A stretch of DNA of 64,000 nt from Lentzea albidocapillata subsp. violacea (GTDB lineage: Bacteria > Actinomycetota > Actinomycetes > Mycobacteriales > Pseudonocardiaceae), in assembly GCF_900100275.1 (NCBI RefSeq), contig NZ_FNET01000003.1, forward strand, positions 310,001 through 374,000, read 5' to 3'. The number at the start of each line of letters is the position of its first letter. Position 1 is the first letter of the stretch. The notes under the pieces are model-generated. The model did no database searches and was not told the origin of the DNA. It saw nothing but the letters and a program-made list of their open reading frames with translations. Position numbers and translations under genes: made by a program. Shown here one piece after another: positions 25,388 to 35,568 of the stretch.

Positions 25388-26896
25388 ATGCGACAACCGG
25401 TGGAGCTGGGTCCGAAGCCTCTGACCCTCGAGGACGTTCATGCCGTCGCCCGCGACGGCGCCCCGGTGGAGATCACCGCGGCGGCCCGCGAGGCGGTCAC
25501 CACCGCCCGCGGCCACATCGAACAGCTCGCCACGGCCGAACGCCCCACCTACGGCGTCTCGACCGGATTCGGCGCGCTCGCCGTCCGGCACATCCCGCCG
25601 GACCGCCGTGCCCAGCTGCAGCGGTCGCTGATCCGCTCGCACGCCGCCGGTTCCGGTCCCGAGGTCGAACGCGAGGTCGTGCGGGCGCTGATGCTGCTGC
25701 GCCTGCGCACGCTCTCGACCGGCCACACCGGCGTCCGCCTGTCCACTGTGGACGCGATGGCCGGGATGCTGAACGCCGGCATCACGCCGATCGTGCACGA
25801 GTTCGGCTCGCTGGGCTGCTCCGGCGACCTCGCGCCGTTGTCGGCGAGCGCTCTGGCGTTGATGGGCGAGGGCATGGTCCGCAACTCGCGCAACGAGCTC
25901 GTCCCCGCCGCCGAGGCGCTGGCGGAGGCCGGCATCGAACCGGTTCAGCTGGCCGAGAAGGAAGGCCTCGCGCTGATCAACGGCACCGACGGCATGCTCG
26001 GCATGCTGTCGCTGGCGATCGCCGACTTCACGAGGCTGCTGGACATCGCCGACCTCACCGCCGCGATGAGCGTCGAGGCCCTGCTGGGCACCGACCGCGT
26101 CTTCTCCCCGGAGCTGCACGCCCTGCGCCCGCACCCCGGCCAGAACGTCAGCGCCGCCCGGATGCTCGCGTTCCTCAAGAACTCCGAGATCGTCGCCTCC
26201 CACCGCGGTCCGGACTGCACTCGCGTGCAGGACGCGTACTCGCTGCGCTGCTCCCCGCAGGTGCACGGCGCGGCGCGCGACACCGTGGCGTACGCGGCGA
26301 CGGTGGCCGACCGCGAGCTGTCGTCGGTGATCGACAACCCCGTCGTGCTGGCGGACGGCCGCGTCGAGTCCAACGGCAACTTCCACGGCGCCCCGGTCGC
26401 CTACGTGCTGGACTTCCTCGCCATCCCGCTCGCGGACGTGGCCTCGATCGCCGAGCGCCGCACCGACCGCATGCTCGACGTCTCGCGCTCGCACGGCCTG
26501 CCGCCGTTCCTCGCCGACGACCCCGGCGTCGACTCCGGCCACATGATCGCCCAGTACACCCAGGCGGCGATCGTGTCCGAGCTCAAGCGCCTGGCCGTGC
26601 CGGCCTCCGTCGACTCGATCCCGTCCTCCGCGATGCAGGAGGACCACGTGTCGATGGGTTGGTCCGCCGCCCGCAAGCTGCGCAAGGCCGTCGACGGGCT
26701 CACCACCGTGCTGGCCATCGAACTGCTCACCGCCGCGCGGGCCCTCGACCTGCGCGCGCCCCTCAAACCCGCCCCCGCGACGGCCGCCGCCGTGGCGAAG
26801 CTGCGCGAGACGGTCCAGGGACCCGGTCCCGACCGTCACCTCGCGCCCGAGATCGCCGCCGCCGAGGCCCTGATCCGAAGTGGAGCACTTCAGTGA
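25388..26896 (+). CDS. hutH: Histidine ammonia-lyase
   Basis: The first enzyme of histidine catabolism; it deaminates L-histidine to urocanate and ammonia in the cytoplasm. The 502-residue length is normal. [10 protein letters not shown] carries the catalytic tyrosine. The prosthetic MIO group arises from a tripeptide that reads Cys-Ser-Gly in [14 protein letters not shown], whereas the classical enzyme has Ala-Ser-Gly; the Cys form is known in actinobacterial Hut[15 protein letters not shown] and the final [12 protein letters not shown] are conserved. It opens a five-gene operon joined by four-base overlaps. Confidence 0.97.
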   Translation: MRQPVELGPKPLTLEDVHAVARDGAPVEITAAAREAVTTARGHIEQLATAERPTYGVSTGFGALAVRHIPPDRRAQLQRSLIRSHAAGSGPEVEREVVRALMLLRLRTLSTGHTGVRLSTVDAMAGMLNAGITPIVHEFGSLGCSGDLAPLSASALALMGEGMVRNSRNELVPAAEALAEAGIEPVQLAEKEGLALINGTDGMLGMLSLAIADFTRLLDIADLTAAMSVEALLGTDRVFSPELHALRPHPGQNVSAARMLAFLKNSEIVASHRGPDCTRVQDAYSLRCSPQVHGAARDTVAYAATVADRELSSVIDNPVVLADGRVESNGNFHGAPVAYVLDFLAIPLADVASIAERRTDRMLDVSRSHGLPPFLADDPGVDSGHMIAQYTQAAIVSELKRLAVPASVDSIPSSAMQEDHVSMGWSAARKLRKAVDGLTTVLAIELLTAARALDLRAPLKPAPATAAAVAKLRETVQGPGPDRHLAPEIAAAEALIRSGALQ

Positions 26897-28548
26897 ATTC
26901 CTCTGGAATGGTTGTTCGCGCTGACCGCGGCACCGAGCTGACCGCGAAGAACTGGTCGACCGAGGCCGCCCTGCGGATGTTCCACAACAACCTCGACCCG
27001 GACGTCGCCGAGCGTCCCGAGGACCTCGTCGTCTACGGAGGCACCGGCAAGGCCGCGCGCGACTGGCCGTCGTTCGACGCGATCACCCGCGAGCTCAAGA
27101 ACCTCGAAGCCGACGAGACGCTGCTCGTGCAGTCCGGACGCCCGGTCGGCGTCATGCGCACGAACGAGTGGGCGCCGCGCGTGCTCATCGCGAACTCGAA
27201 CCTCGTGCCGGACTGGGCGAACTGGCCCGAGTTCCGCCGCCTGGAGGCCGAGGGCCTCACGATGTACGGGCAGATGACCGCCGGTTCGTGGATCTACATC
27301 GGCACGCAGGGCATTCTGCAGGGCACCTTCGAGACGTTCGCCGCCGTCGCCACCAAGCGCTTCAACGGCACGCTGCGCGGCACTTTGACCGTCACCGCCG
27401 GCCTCGGCGGCATGGGTGGTGCGCAGCCGCTGGCCGTGACGATGAACGAAGGCGTCGCGCTGTGCATCGAGGTCGACCCGCACCGCGCCCAGCGTCGTCT
27501 GGAGACCCGCTACCTGGACGAGATGGCTTCGGACCTGGACTCGGCGATCGAGCGTTGTCTGGCCGCCAAGGCCGCCGGTGAGGCCGTGTCGGTCGGTGTC
27601 GTGGGCAACGCGGCCGAGATCCTGCCCGAACTGCTCCGCCGCGAGGTCGCCGTCGACATCGTCACGGACCAGACCTCGGCGCACGACCCGTTGGCGTACC
27701 TGCCCGTCGGCGTCCCGCTGGAGGACTGGGCTGCGTATGCCGCTTCCAAGCCCGAGGAGTTCACCGAGCGCGCCCGTGAGTCGATGGCCGCGCACGTCGA
27801 GGCCATGGTCGGGTTCATGGACCGCGGCGCCGAGGTGTTCGACTACGGCAACTCGATCCGCGGCGAGGCGCAGCTCGGCGGCTACGACCGCGCGTTCGCG
27901 TTCCCCGGCTTCGTGCCCGCCTACATCCGGCCGCTGTTCTGCGAGGGCAAGGGCCCGTTCCGCTGGGCCGCGCTGTCCGGTGACCCCGCCGACATCGCTG
28001 CCACGGACCGCGCCATCCTGGAGCTCTTCCCCGAGAACGAGCAGCTCCACCGGTGGATCAAGATGGCCGGTGAGCGCGTCGAGTTCCAGGGCCTGCCCGC
28101 CCGCATCTGCTGGCTCGGCTACGGCGAACGGCACCTCGCGGGCCTCAAGTTCAACGAGATGGTGGCGTCCGGCGAGCTGTCCGCGCCGATCGTCATCGGC
28201 CGCGACCACCTCGACTGCGGCTCGGTGGCCTCCCCGTACCGCGAGACCGAGGCGATGGCCGACGGTTCCGACGCGATCGCGGACTGGCCGCTGCTCAACG
28301 CCCTGGTCAACACGGCCTCCGGCGCCACCTGGGTGTCGATCCACCACGGCGGCGGCGTCGGCATCGGCCGTTCGATCCACGCCGGCCAGGTGACGGTGGC
28401 GGACGGCACTCCGCTGGCCGCGCAGAAGATCGAGCGCGTGCTGACCAACGACCCCGGCATGGGCGTCATCCGGCACGTGGACGCCGGGTACGAGGAGGCG
28501 AAGTCGGTGGCCGCCGACAAGGGCGTGCGCATCCCGATGGAGGGCTGA
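26893..28548 (+). CDS. hutU: Urocanate hydratase
   Basis: Urocanase converts urocanate to imidazolone propionate with a tightly bound NAD+. The 551-residue product shows the family's blocks [57 protein letters not shown] and the NAD-binding [14 protein letters not shown]. The catalytic region [17 protein letters not shown] and [18 protein letters not shown] are intact. GTG 26893 overlaps the hutH stop by four bases, with GGAG upstream; ATG 26908 is an alternative start. Confidence 0.97.
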   Translation: MNSSGMVVRADRGTELTAKNWSTEAALRMFHNNLDPDVAERPEDLVVYGGTGKAARDWPSFDAITRELKNLEADETLLVQSGRPVGVMRTNEWAPRVLIANSNLVPDWANWPEFRRLEAEGLTMYGQMTAGSWIYIGTQGILQGTFETFAAVATKRFNGTLRGTLTVTAGLGGMGGAQPLAVTMNEGVALCIEVDPHRAQRRLETRYLDEMASDLDSAIERCLAAKAAGEAVSVGVVGNAAEILPELLRREVAVDIVTDQTSAHDPLAYLPVGVPLEDWAAYAASKPEEFTERARESMAAHVEAMVGFMDRGAEVFDYGNSIRGEAQLGGYDRAFAFPGFVPAYIRPLFCEGKGPFRWAALSGDPADIAATDRAILELFPENEQLHRWIKMAGERVEFQGLPARICWLGYGERHLAGLKFNEMVASGELSAPIVIGRDHLDCGSVASPYRETEAMADGSDAIADWPLLNALVNTASGATWVSIHHGGGVGIGRSIHAGQVTVADGTPLAAQKIERVLTNDPGMGVIRHVDAGYEEAKSVAADKGVRIPMEG

Positions 28549-28631
28549 AAATTGTCAGACCTCGCTGGGATAATTGAAATTGGGGGACCCCCTGGAGGGG
28601 ACCCCTGCGTGAGCCTGCCGATGGAGGCGTG

Positions 28632-29801
28632 ATGCTCGACCAGATCGCGGACGTCGGGCGTGACACCAGGCGCGGCGGCTACTCCCGCCACGGCTACGAC
28701 AAGCCGGAGCTGGAGCTGCGGCACTGGTTCGTCGAGCAGGCCGTCAAGCGCGGCCTCAACGTCGAGACCGACCAGAACGGCAACCTCTGGGCGTGGTGGG
28801 GCGAGCGCGGCGACAACGCGCTCATCACCGGCAGCCACCTGGACTCGGTGCCCGGTGGCGGCGCGTTCGACGGCCCGCTGGGGGTGACGTCGGCGCTGGA
28901 AGCCGTGGACCTCCTGCAGGCCAAGGGGTTCACGCCCGCGCGGCCGTTCGCGATCACGGTCTTCGCCGAGGAGGAAGGCGGCCGGTTCGGTGTCGCCTGC
29001 CTCGGTTCGAGGTTGCTGACCGGCGCCATCTCCCCGGAGAAGGCGCTGGCGCTCAAGGACCCGGATGGCATCACGCTGGCCGAGGCCATGAAAGCCGCCG
29101 GTTACAACCCCGATCTGGCCGGCCGAGACGAGCGCGCACTCAGGCGCATCGGCCAGTTCGTCGAGCTGCACGTCGAACAGGGGCGAGGCCTGACGGTGCC
29201 GGTCGGCGTGGCGAGCAGCATCCTCGCGCACGGCCGGTGGCGCTTCACGTTCTCCGGTGAGGGCAACCACGCCGGGGCGACGTTGATCGAAGACCGCCGC
29301 GACCCGATGCTGCCAGCCTCCCAACTCGTCCTCGCCGCCAGGAAGGCGGCCAGGGCAGGCGGGCGTGCCACCGTGGGAAGGCTCGTCCCCAACCCCGGTG
29401 GCACCAACGTCATCGCGTCCACTGTGGACGTCTGGCTGGACGCGCGGGACAGCGACGACGCGCGCACCCGTGCGATGGTCGCGGAGATCTCCGAGGCGGC
29501 TCACCAGGCCGCCAAGGAGGAAGGCTGCGAGGTCGCCATCACCGAGGAGTCGTACGGCGACACGGTGTACTTCGACTCGGCGCTGAGGGACGACATCGCT
29601 GGGGCGCTCGGTGGCGTTCCCGCGTTGCCGACCGGCGCGGGCCACGACGCGGGCATCCTCGCCGCGCACGTGCCGACCGCGATGCTGTTCGTGCGCAACC
29701 CCACCGGCGTGAGTCACGCGCCGGAGGAGTTCGCCGAGCAGGCCGACGTCGACGCGGGCGTCAGGGCGCTGGCCGCCACGATCGAACACCTCGGCTCATG
29801 A
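28632..29801 (+). CDS. M20-family amidohydrolase in the hut operon (allantoate amidohydrolase-like)
   Basis: A 389-residue binuclear-metal amidohydrolase of the N-carbamoyl-amino-acid hydrolase/allantoate amidohydrolase family. Metal ligands are visible in ITGSHLDSVPGGGAFDGPLG and FAEEEGGRF, with a further ligand in ELHVEQGRGL; HAGATLIEDRRDPM and the late GAGHDA supply substrate and metal contacts. Automatic annotation would say allantoate amidohydrolase, but it sits between hutU and hutF and overlaps hutF by four bases. No hutG-type deformylase is in the operon, so hydrolysis of N-formylglutamate to glutamate and formate is the more likely role (inference). ATG 28632 follows GGAGG. Confidence 0.85.
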   Translation: MLDQIADVGRDTRRGGYSRHGYDKPELELRHWFVEQAVKRGLNVETDQNGNLWAWWGERGDNALITGSHLDSVPGGGAFDGPLGVTSALEAVDLLQAKGFTPARPFAITVFAEEEGGRFGVACLGSRLLTGAISPEKALALKDPDGITLAEAMKAAGYNPDLAGRDERALRRIGQFVELHVEQGRGLTVPVGVASSILAHGRWRFTFSGEGNHAGATLIEDRRDPMLPASQLVLAARKAARAGGRATVGRLVPNPGGTNVIASTVDVWLDARDSDDARTRAMVAEISEAAHQAAKEEGCEVAITEESYGDTVYFDSALRDDIAGALGGVPALPTGAGHDAGILAAHVPTAMLFVRNPTGVSHAPEEFAEQADVDAGVRALAATIEHLGS

Positions 29802-31072
29802 ACTTCTGGTGCGAGCGAGCCTGGTTGCCCGCCGGGCTCGCCGAACGCGTCCTGATCAGGGTCGAGAACGGCGTGATCGCCAACGTGTCCACAGTGGACA
29901 CGATTCCGCTGGGTGTGCGGCGGTTGCACGGCATCGTGGTGCCGGGCTTCGCGAACGCCCACTCGCACGCGTTCCACCGGGCCCTCAGGGGCCGGACGCA
30001 CGACGGCGGCGGCACGTTCTGGACGTGGCGGGAGGGCATGTACGCGCTGGCCTCCCGCCTCACCCCGCAGTCGTACTACCGCCTGGCCCGCGCGGTCTAC
30101 GGCGAGATGGCGCTCGCCGGGGTGTCGGCCGTGGGCGAGTTCCACTACGTCCACGACAGGTCGAACGAGTTCGGTTACGCCCTGCGCGAGGCAGCGAAGG
30201 ACGCCGGCATCCGCCTCACGCTGCTCGACACCTGTTACCTCGCGGGCGGCATCGACCAGCCCGTCAACGAGGTGCAGCAACGGTTCTCCGACGGCACCGC
30301 CGAGGCGTGGGCTTCGCGGGTCGCCGAACTGAAGTCCGACGACGTGATGCGCGTCGGTGCCGCGATCCACTCGGTCCGCGCCGTGCCACGAGCCGAGCTC
30401 TCCGTGGTGGCGCAGGCGTTCCCGGACGCCCCGCTGCACGTCCACCTCTCCGAGCAGCCCGCCGAGAACGAAGCGTGCCTCGCCGCGTACGGCCTCACGC
30501 CGACCGGACTCCTGCACGAAGCCGGTGCACTCTCACCTCGCACAACGGCCGTGCACGCCACGCACCTGACGCCCGAGGACATCGCGCTGCTGGGCGGCTC
30601 CGGCACGGGCGCGTGCTTCTGCCCGACGACCGAGGCGGACCTGGCCGACGGCATCGGCCCGGCCCGCGAACTGGCCGACGCGGGCAGTCCCCTCTCGCTG
30701 GGCAGCGACCAGCACGCGGTGATCGACCCACTGCTGGAAACCCGCGCCCTGGAGCACAACGAGCGGCTCCGCACCGGCCAGCGCGGCCGGTTCTCGCCGG
30801 CCGAACTGCTCGGCGCGGCCACCCGTCACTCGGCGCTCGGCCGGGACGGCGGGCGGATCGAGCCGGGTGCGCCGTGCGACCTCGTGGCGATCGGCTGCTC
30901 GACGCCGCGCACCGCGGGTTCGTTGCCGCAGCAGGTTCTCCTGTCGGCGACGGCGTCCGATGTGGACACCGTGGTCGTCGGCGGCCGGGTGGTCGCCGCA
31001 GGGGGAGTGCACGAGACTCTGGGTGACGTCGGCAGGCTGCTGGCGGACGCGATCGAGGAGCTGTGGGCATGA
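29798..31072 (+). CDS. hutF: Formimidoylglutamate deiminase
   Basis: An amidohydrolase-superfamily deiminase that converts N-formimidoyl-L-glutamate to N-formyl-L-glutamate and ammonia. The 424-residue protein has the metal site [19 protein letters not shown], the histidine in [13 protein letters not shown], the CHATHL-type segment [15 protein letters not shown] and the aspartate strand [16 protein letters not shown]. Its presence shows that the pathway goes through formylglutamate. ATG 29798 overlaps the previous stop (ATGA), and its own stop overlaps the start of hutI. Confidence 0.93.
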   Translation: MNFWCERAWLPAGLAERVLIRVENGVIANVSTVDTIPLGVRRLHGIVVPGFANAHSHAFHRALRGRTHDGGGTFWTWREGMYALASRLTPQSYYRLARAVYGEMALAGVSAVGEFHYVHDRSNEFGYALREAAKDAGIRLTLLDTCYLAGGIDQPVNEVQQRFSDGTAEAWASRVAELKSDDVMRVGAAIHSVRAVPRAELSVVAQAFPDAPLHVHLSEQPAENEACLAAYGLTPTGLLHEAGALSPRTTAVHATHLTPEDIALLGGSGTGACFCPTTEADLADGIGPARELADAGSPLSLGSDQHAVIDPLLETRALEHNERLRTGQRGRFSPAELLGAATRHSALGRDGGRIEPGAPCDLVAIGCSTPRTAGSLPQQVLLSATASDVDTVVVGGRVVAAGGVHETLGDVGRLLADAIEELWA

Positions 31073-32202
31073 GCGTGCTGATCACCGGCATCGGTGAGCT
31101 GACCACGAACAGCGAGGTCACCGGTGACGCGCTGGTGATCGACGGCGCCGAGATCGCCTGGGTGGGCAACGCGGGCAACGCCCCGGCGGCGGACGAGCGC
31201 GTCGACGTCGAGGGCCGCGCGGTGCTGCCCGGCTGGGTCGACAGCCATACCCACCTGGTGTTCGCGGGCGACCGGACCGCCGAGTTCGGTGCGCGCATGG
31301 CCGGCAAGCCGTACACCGCGGGCGGCATCGCCGTGACCGTCAACGCGACCCGTGCCGCGACCGACGACGAGCTGGCCGCGGTCGTGCGCAAGCACATCGC
31401 CGAAGCGCTCAAGCAGGGCACGACGTTCATCGAGACCAAGACCGGCTACGGCCTCAACGTCGCCGACGAGGTCCGCAGTGCCCGTATCGCCGCCGAGCAG
31501 GCCGACGAGGTCACGTTCCTGGGCGCCCACCTCGTGCCGCCCGGCGAGGACGCCGACACCTACGTCGACCTGGTCCGCGGCGAGATGCTCGACGCCGTCG
31601 CGCCTCTCGTGCGCTGGGCCGACGTGTTCTGCGAGAAGGGCGCCTTCGACTACGACCAGTCGAAGGCCGTGCTCCAGGCGGCCGCGGCGAAGGGCCTCGG
31701 CCTGCGCGTCCACGGCAACCAGCTCGGCGAGGGTCCCGGCGTGCGGCTGGCCGTGGAGCTCGGCGCCGCCTCGGTAGACCACTGCACGTACTTGTCCGCT
31801 GCGGACATCGACGCGCTGGCATCGTCGGACACCGTCGCCACGCTGCTTCCGGCATGTGATCTCTCGACCCGCCAGTCGCTGCCGCCCGCCCGTGCCCTGC
31901 TCGACGCCGGCGCGACGGTCGCGCTGGCCAGCAACTGCAACCCGGGCTCGTCGTACACCTCGTCGATGGCGTTCTGCGTGACGACAGCGGTCCTGCAGAT
32001 GCGGATGAGCGTCGAGGAAGCGGTCTGGGCGGCGACGGCGGGCGGCGCGCAGGCGTTGCGGCGCACCGATGTCGGCGTTATCAGGCCTGGTGCGCGGGCG
32101 GATCTCCACGTGCTGGACGCACCCTCGATCACGCATCTGGCCTACCGTCCGGGCGTCCCGTTGACCCACTCGGTGTGGCGTCGGGGGGAACGTACCAATT
32201 GA
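31069..32202 (+). CDS. hutI: Imidazolonepropionase
   Basis: Hydrolyses 4-imidazolone-5-propionate to N-formimidoyl-L-glutamate, the step between HutU and HutF. The 377-residue protein has the zinc motif [27 protein letters not shown], the histidine strands LGAHLVP and [12 protein letters not shown], and [18 protein letters not shown] 31069 overlaps the hutF stop by four bases. It is the last gene of the operon. No terminator is evident; an inverted repeat overlaps its stop. Confidence 0.95.
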   Translation: MSVLITGIGELTTNSEVTGDALVIDGAEIAWVGNAGNAPAADERVDVEGRAVLPGWVDSHTHLVFAGDRTAEFGARMAGKPYTAGGIAVTVNATRAATDDELAAVVRKHIAEALKQGTTFIETKTGYGLNVADEVRSARIAAEQADEVTFLGAHLVPPGEDADTYVDLVRGEMLDAVAPLVRWADVFCEKGAFDYDQSKAVLQAAAAKGLGLRVHGNQLGEGPGVRLAVELGAASVDHCTYLSAADIDALASSDTVATLLPACDLSTRQSLPPARALLDAGATVALASNCNPGSSYTSSMAFCVTTAVLQMRMSVEEAVWAATAGGAQALRRTDVGVIRPGARADLHVLDAPSITHLAYRPGVPLTHSVWRRGERTN

Positions 32203-32215
32203 GACCGGCGTCTCA
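32200..32215. promoter_or_regulatory. Inverted repeat upstream of the first HTH regulator gene
   Basis: TGAGAC (32200-32205) and GTCTCA (32210-32215) are 6-bp arms around CGGC, about 55 bases before the regulator start and overlapping the hutI stop. It is a possible operator. Confidence 0.35.
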
Positions 32216-32268
32216 TTACCCTCCGCGTGGGCCTGTTGGCGGAAGGTGCCGGGCCGTACGGTGTCCCC

Positions 32269-33150
32269 GTGGTGGACTTCGCGGAGGCCCTGACGAAAGC
32301 CGTCGACAACAGCGGCCTCAGCCTCGAACGCATCCAGCACCACCTGGCCGCCAGGGGCATGCAGGTCAGCATCTCGACGCTCAGCTACTGGCGCCGCGGC
32401 CGCAGCCGCCCGGAACGGCCGGAGTCGTTGAAGGTCGTCGCCGCCCTGGAGAAGCTGCTCGACCTCGGTGAGGGCTTCCTGACCGACCGGCTGGGCGACA
32501 AGCGGCCGCGCGGGCGCTGGGTGGACCAGTCGCTGTCGATCGAGGACATGTGGGACTCGCGGGCGACCGACCTCGGCGAGGTCATGTCGCGGATCGACCG
32601 GCTGCAGCCGACGGCGACGACGTACCTCAGCGTGCAGGACCGGCAGGTGGTCGGGCCGGACCGTCGTGAGGTCCAGAACCACTGCACCGGCGTGATCCAG
32701 GCGCTGGAGGACGGCGTCGACAGGTTCCTCGCGATCCAGCTGGCCGATGCCACGGACCTCGGCGTGCCGTCGATCGAGGCGGGACCGCCGTGCCGGCTCG
32801 GCCGGGTGCGCAGCGAGGACTCCACGGGGTTCCTCGTCGCGGAGATCCTCTTCGACCGGATGCTCAGAGCGGGCGAGACGGCTCTCGTCGACTACACGGT
32901 CCGGATGAGACCCGGCGCGGACAGCGAGGTCTGCGACCGGCGGTTCCTGCGGCCGGTGAACGAGTACACGCTGCAGATCGACTTCCACCCGGACGCGGTG
33001 CCCGCGCGATGTTTCCAGTTCGCGCGGCCGTCGTTGCACGAACCGGAAACCGCGCTGAACGACCTGTGGATCGGGACGACGGCCTCAACGCACATCCACG
33101 TGCGGAACTCGAAGCCCGGGATCTATGGAGTGCGGTGGGAGTGGGAGTAG
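32269..33150 (+). CDS. HTH regulator with unknown C-terminal domain (paralog 1)
   Basis: A 293-residue cytoplasmic protein. Residues 1-60 form an XRE-like helix-turn-helix: SGLSLERIQHHLAARGMQVS then STLSYWRRGRSRPERPESL. The remaining 230 residues form a domain I cannot assign, with FHPDAVPARC, GTTASTHIHV and a C-terminal WEWE. A second copy at 34633 shares both halves almost motif for motif. Each copy faces a convergent subtilisin-like protease gene, which suggests joint function, perhaps regulation of protease export or production. The GTG at 32269 is chosen because it aligns with the paralog's ATG. Confidence 0.85.
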   Translation: MVDFAEALTKAVDNSGLSLERIQHHLAARGMQVSISTLSYWRRGRSRPERPESLKVVAALEKLLDLGEGFLTDRLGDKRPRGRWVDQSLSIEDMWDSRATDLGEVMSRIDRLQPTATTYLSVQDRQVVGPDRREVQNHCTGVIQALEDGVDRFLAIQLADATDLGVPSIEAGPPCRLGRVRSEDSTGFLVAEILFDRMLRAGETALVDYTVRMRPGADSEVCDRRFLRPVNEYTLQIDFHPDAVPARCFQFARPSLHEPETALNDLWIGTTASTHIHVRNSKPGIYGVRWEWE

Positions 33151-33172
33151 CCGCTACTCCCACTCCCACCGC
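33132..33172. terminator. Bidirectional hairpin overlapping the end of HTH paralog 1
   Basis: A perfect 19-bp stem (33132-33150 with 33154-33172) around a CCG loop. The left arm is the coding sequence for the C-terminal WEWE plus the stop codon. It would stop transcription of both the regulator and the convergent protease. The 33173-33279 spacer shows nothing else. Confidence 0.75.
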
Positions 33173-33279
33173 AAGCGCCCCCAGTCGAAACGATGCGCTC
33201 GGCCGAGCCGCATTCGGCCTGCTCATCAAGGGCGCCCAGGATGGCCGTCACCGCTGCAGGGGGCGGCGACAGCGAGTTC

Positions 33280-34452
33280 CTAGACCTTCAGCAACAGGTT
33301 CGGTGAACCCGTCCTGATATCGGTCAGCTTGTTCGGCGTTGCGGCGCCGACCAGGGCGTTGCGCACCTGGGCGGGCGTCGCGGCCGGGTGCGCGCTCAGG
33401 TAGAGCGCGGCCGCTCCGGCGACGTGCGGGGAGGCCATCGACGTGCCGCCCATGGACCGCGTGCCGGTGTCGCTGCTGTGCGAGGCGCTCACGATGTCGC
33501 TACCGGGTGCCCAGATGTCGAGGCACCTGCCGTAGTTGGACGAGCCGGCCGTCCAGATCGAACGCTTGTCGGCACGGTCCGACGCACCGACCGTGATCGC
33601 CTCCGGCGTGCGGGCCGGGGTGAAGTTGCACGCGTCCTGGCCGCTGTTGCCGCCCGCCAGCACGTAGGTGAAGCCCGCGCTGATCGAGCGCCTGACGGCG
33701 TTCTCCAGCGAGGTGTTCGTGCCGCTGCCACCGAGGCTCATGTTGACGACGGCGGGCTTCTTGCCGTTGGCCGTCACCCAGTCGATGCCGCGGATGATGC
33801 CGTCCCACGCGCCGCTGCCGTTGCAGTCGAGGACGCGGACGCCGACGACCTTGGCCTTCTTCGCGACGCCGTAGGTCCTGCCCGCGACGGTGCCGGCGAC
33901 GTGCGAGCCGTGGCCCTGGCAGTCCTGCGCGACGGCGTCGTTGTCGATGAAGTCGTAACCGTCGGAAGCACGGCCCTCGAATTCGGAATGAGTTTTCCTG
34001 ATTCCGGTGTCGAGAACGTACGCCGTCACGTTCGACGCGGTGTTCGGGTAGGTGTAGGACCGGTTGAGCGGCAGGTTCGCCTGATCGATCCGGTCGAGAC
34101 CCCAGACCGGGTTCGACTGTGTTCCCTGGATCGTGGCGAACGTGTTCCGCTCGACGAATTGCACGTCCGGGTCCGCCGCGAGCCTCCGCGCCTGACGTTC
34201 GGACATTCCGGTGACCGAGAACCCGTTCAGCGCGGCGCTGTAGGTGTGCTTGACGCTGCCCTGGTAGCGGGACGCCAACGCGCCGGCAGGGGTGCGCGCT
34301 CCGTCCTTCAGCACCACGATGTAGCTGCCCTCGACCGCCTGTGCGCCCGCACCGGGCAACACTGCTTCTTCAGCGATCGCGGTGGGCGTCCACAGAGCTG
34401 TGGAAGCGATGCCCAATGCCGCCGCGATGGCGACATGACGCCGAAGTGCCAT
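33280..34452 (-). CDS. Secreted subtilisin-like serine protease (S8), copy 1
   Basis: A 390-residue proteinase-K-like protease. A Sec signal peptide (1-27) is followed by an inhibitor-I9 propeptide ([12 protein letters not shown] to about residue 105) and the catalytic domain. The triad is Asp in [15 protein letters not shown], His in [12 protein letters not shown] and Ser in [13 protein letters not shown]; the oxyanion Asn is in [13 protein letters not shown]. The enzyme is expected to autoactivate after export and degrade extracellular protein. It converges with HTH paralog 1 and diverges from HTH paralog 2. GGAGGAA precedes the ATG. Confidence 0.95.
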   Translation of the reverse strand: MALRRHVAIAAALGIASTALWTPTAIAEEAVLPGAGAQAVEGSYIVVLKDGARTPAGALASRYQGSVKHTYSAALNGFSVTGMSERQARRLAADPDVQFVERNTFATIQGTQSNPVWGLDRIDQANLPLNRSYTYPNTASNVTAYVLDTGIRKTHSEFEGRASDGYDFIDNDAVAQDCQGHGSHVAGTVAGRTYGVAKKAKVVGVRVLDCNGSGAWDGIIRGIDWVTANGKKPAVVNMSLGGSGTNTSLENAVRRSISAGFTYVLAGGNSGQDACNFTPARTPEAITVGASDRADKRSIWTAGSSNYGRCLDIWAPGSDIVSASHSSDTGTRSMGGTSMASPHVAGAAALYLSAHPAATPAQVRNALVGAATPNKLTDIRTGSPNLLLKV

Positions 34453-34544
34453 GGGGGGTTCCTCCTGGCAGGGAATGAACTGGGGAACACCAAGAAACTA
34501 ACGCGAGTTGTGCTCTGAATAACAGGTTCGAAACTTCAGTGCGC

Positions 34545-34565
34545 AATACTGTCAAAACTGTGGCG
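34545..34565. promoter_or_regulatory. Shared 21-bp motif, copy 1
   Basis: ATACTGTCAAAACTGTGGCG (34546-34565, extended by one A on the left) matches the segment at 36816-36836 in 20 of 21 positions. It contains ACTGT twice with a CAAA spacer, and TTGACA on the minus strand, so it may be an operator, a -35 region of the protease promoter, or both. It lies 93 bases upstream of the protease and 68 bases upstream of HTH paralog 2. Confidence 0.6.
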
Positions 34566-34632
34566 CACAGGAGTTTTGCGCACTCGCAGTGCTGGGCGAG
34601 CCGGTTCTGATCACTGGCCGTAGCATTCCTCC

Positions 34633-35517
34633 ATGCAGGATTTCGCTGTGGCGCTGGCGAAGGCCGTGGAGGCGAGCGGGCTCAGTCTGGAACGGATCCA
34701 GCGCCACCTCGAGTTGCGCGGCGTGCAGGTGAGCCAGTCGACGCTGAGCTACTGGCGCCGGGGCCGCAGCCGCCCGGAACGGCCGGAGTCGCTGCACGCC
34801 GTCGCGGTGCTCGAAGAGATCCTGAAGCTGCCGCCGGGAACGTTGACCGGGAGCCTCGGCGACAAGCGACCGCGCGGGCGATGGGTCGAGCGCGCCGCCG
34901 CGCTGGAGGGGATCTGGCAGGAGGCTGCGGTCGATCTCGGTCGTGCCATCAACCGGGTCGACAGGCTGCTGGCGTCCCCTGCGAAGTACATCAGCCTGCG
35001 AGACGTGGTCGTGATCGGTTCCGACCGGCGTGAGATCGAGATGCGGACCAGTTCGGTGATCGAGGCGTTCGAGGACGGCGTCGACCGGCTCCTCGTCGCG
35101 AAGGTCGCCGAGGACACCGACCTCTCCACCGGCGACATCGTCGCCAAGAGGTCGTGCCGGGTAGGTCGTGTGCGCAGGGACGACGAGCACAACCTGCTCG
35201 TCGCCGAGGTCATCCTCGACCGGGTGCTGCGGGCGGGCGACACCGCGCTCGTCGACCTCAGGATGATCGCCGACCCCGGTGCGGAAAGCGCCTCGGCGGA
35301 CCGCACGTTCATCCGCAACCTGCGTGACTACGTGCTGGAGGTCGAGTTCCACCCCGACGCGGTGCCGGTGCGCTGCTACGGCTTCATGCGGTCCGAGAAG
35401 GGGGCGCCCGAGGTGGAGACGGGGGACCTCTGGATCGGCACGACCGCGTCCGCGCACCTGGTCGTGCACGAAGCCCAGGCGGGCTCCGTGCACGGCATCA
35501 AATGGGAGTGGGAGTAG
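34633..35517 (+). CDS. HTH regulator with unknown C-terminal domain (paralog 2)
   Basis: A 294-residue homolog of the protein at 32269. The HTH again reads SGLSLERIQRHLELRGVQVS and STLSYWRRGRSRPERPESLH, followed by GDKRPRGRW in both. The C-terminal domain shares FEDGVDRLL, LRAGDTALVD, EFHPDAVPVRC, DLWIGTTAS and the terminal WEWE. No known ligand-binding or enzymatic motif is visible. It converges with the second S8 protease and diverges from the first. The ATG is certain from the alignment; the ribosome site is weak. Confidence 0.87.
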   Translation: MQDFAVALAKAVEASGLSLERIQRHLELRGVQVSQSTLSYWRRGRSRPERPESLHAVAVLEEILKLPPGTLTGSLGDKRPRGRWVERAAALEGIWQEAAVDLGRAINRVDRLLASPAKYISLRDVVVIGSDRREIEMRTSSVIEAFEDGVDRLLVAKVAEDTDLSTGDIVAKRSCRVGRVRRDDEHNLLVAEVILDRVLRAGDTALVDLRMIADPGAESASADRTFIRNLRDYVLEVEFHPDAVPVRCYGFMRSEKGAPEVETGDLWIGTTASAHLVVHEAQAGSVHGIKWEWE

Positions 35518-35540
35518 CGGCCCTCGCTCGCTACTCCCAC
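35508..35540. terminator. Hairpin overlapping the end of HTH paralog 2
   Basis: GTGGGAGTAGCG (35508-35519) pairs with CGCTACTCCCAC (35529-35540) around a nine-base loop. As at the first paralog, the left arm includes the final Trp-Glu codons and the stop. Confidence 0.7.
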
Positions 35541-35568
35541 GACTGCGCATCGGGTTTCCTGTTCCCTA

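Noticed and set aside
28549..28631. A riboswitch or attenuator between hutU and the M20 gene
   Set aside because: There is a GGGGACCCC-type repeat that can form a small hairpin, but no recognised aptamer and no poly-U; evidence is too thin.
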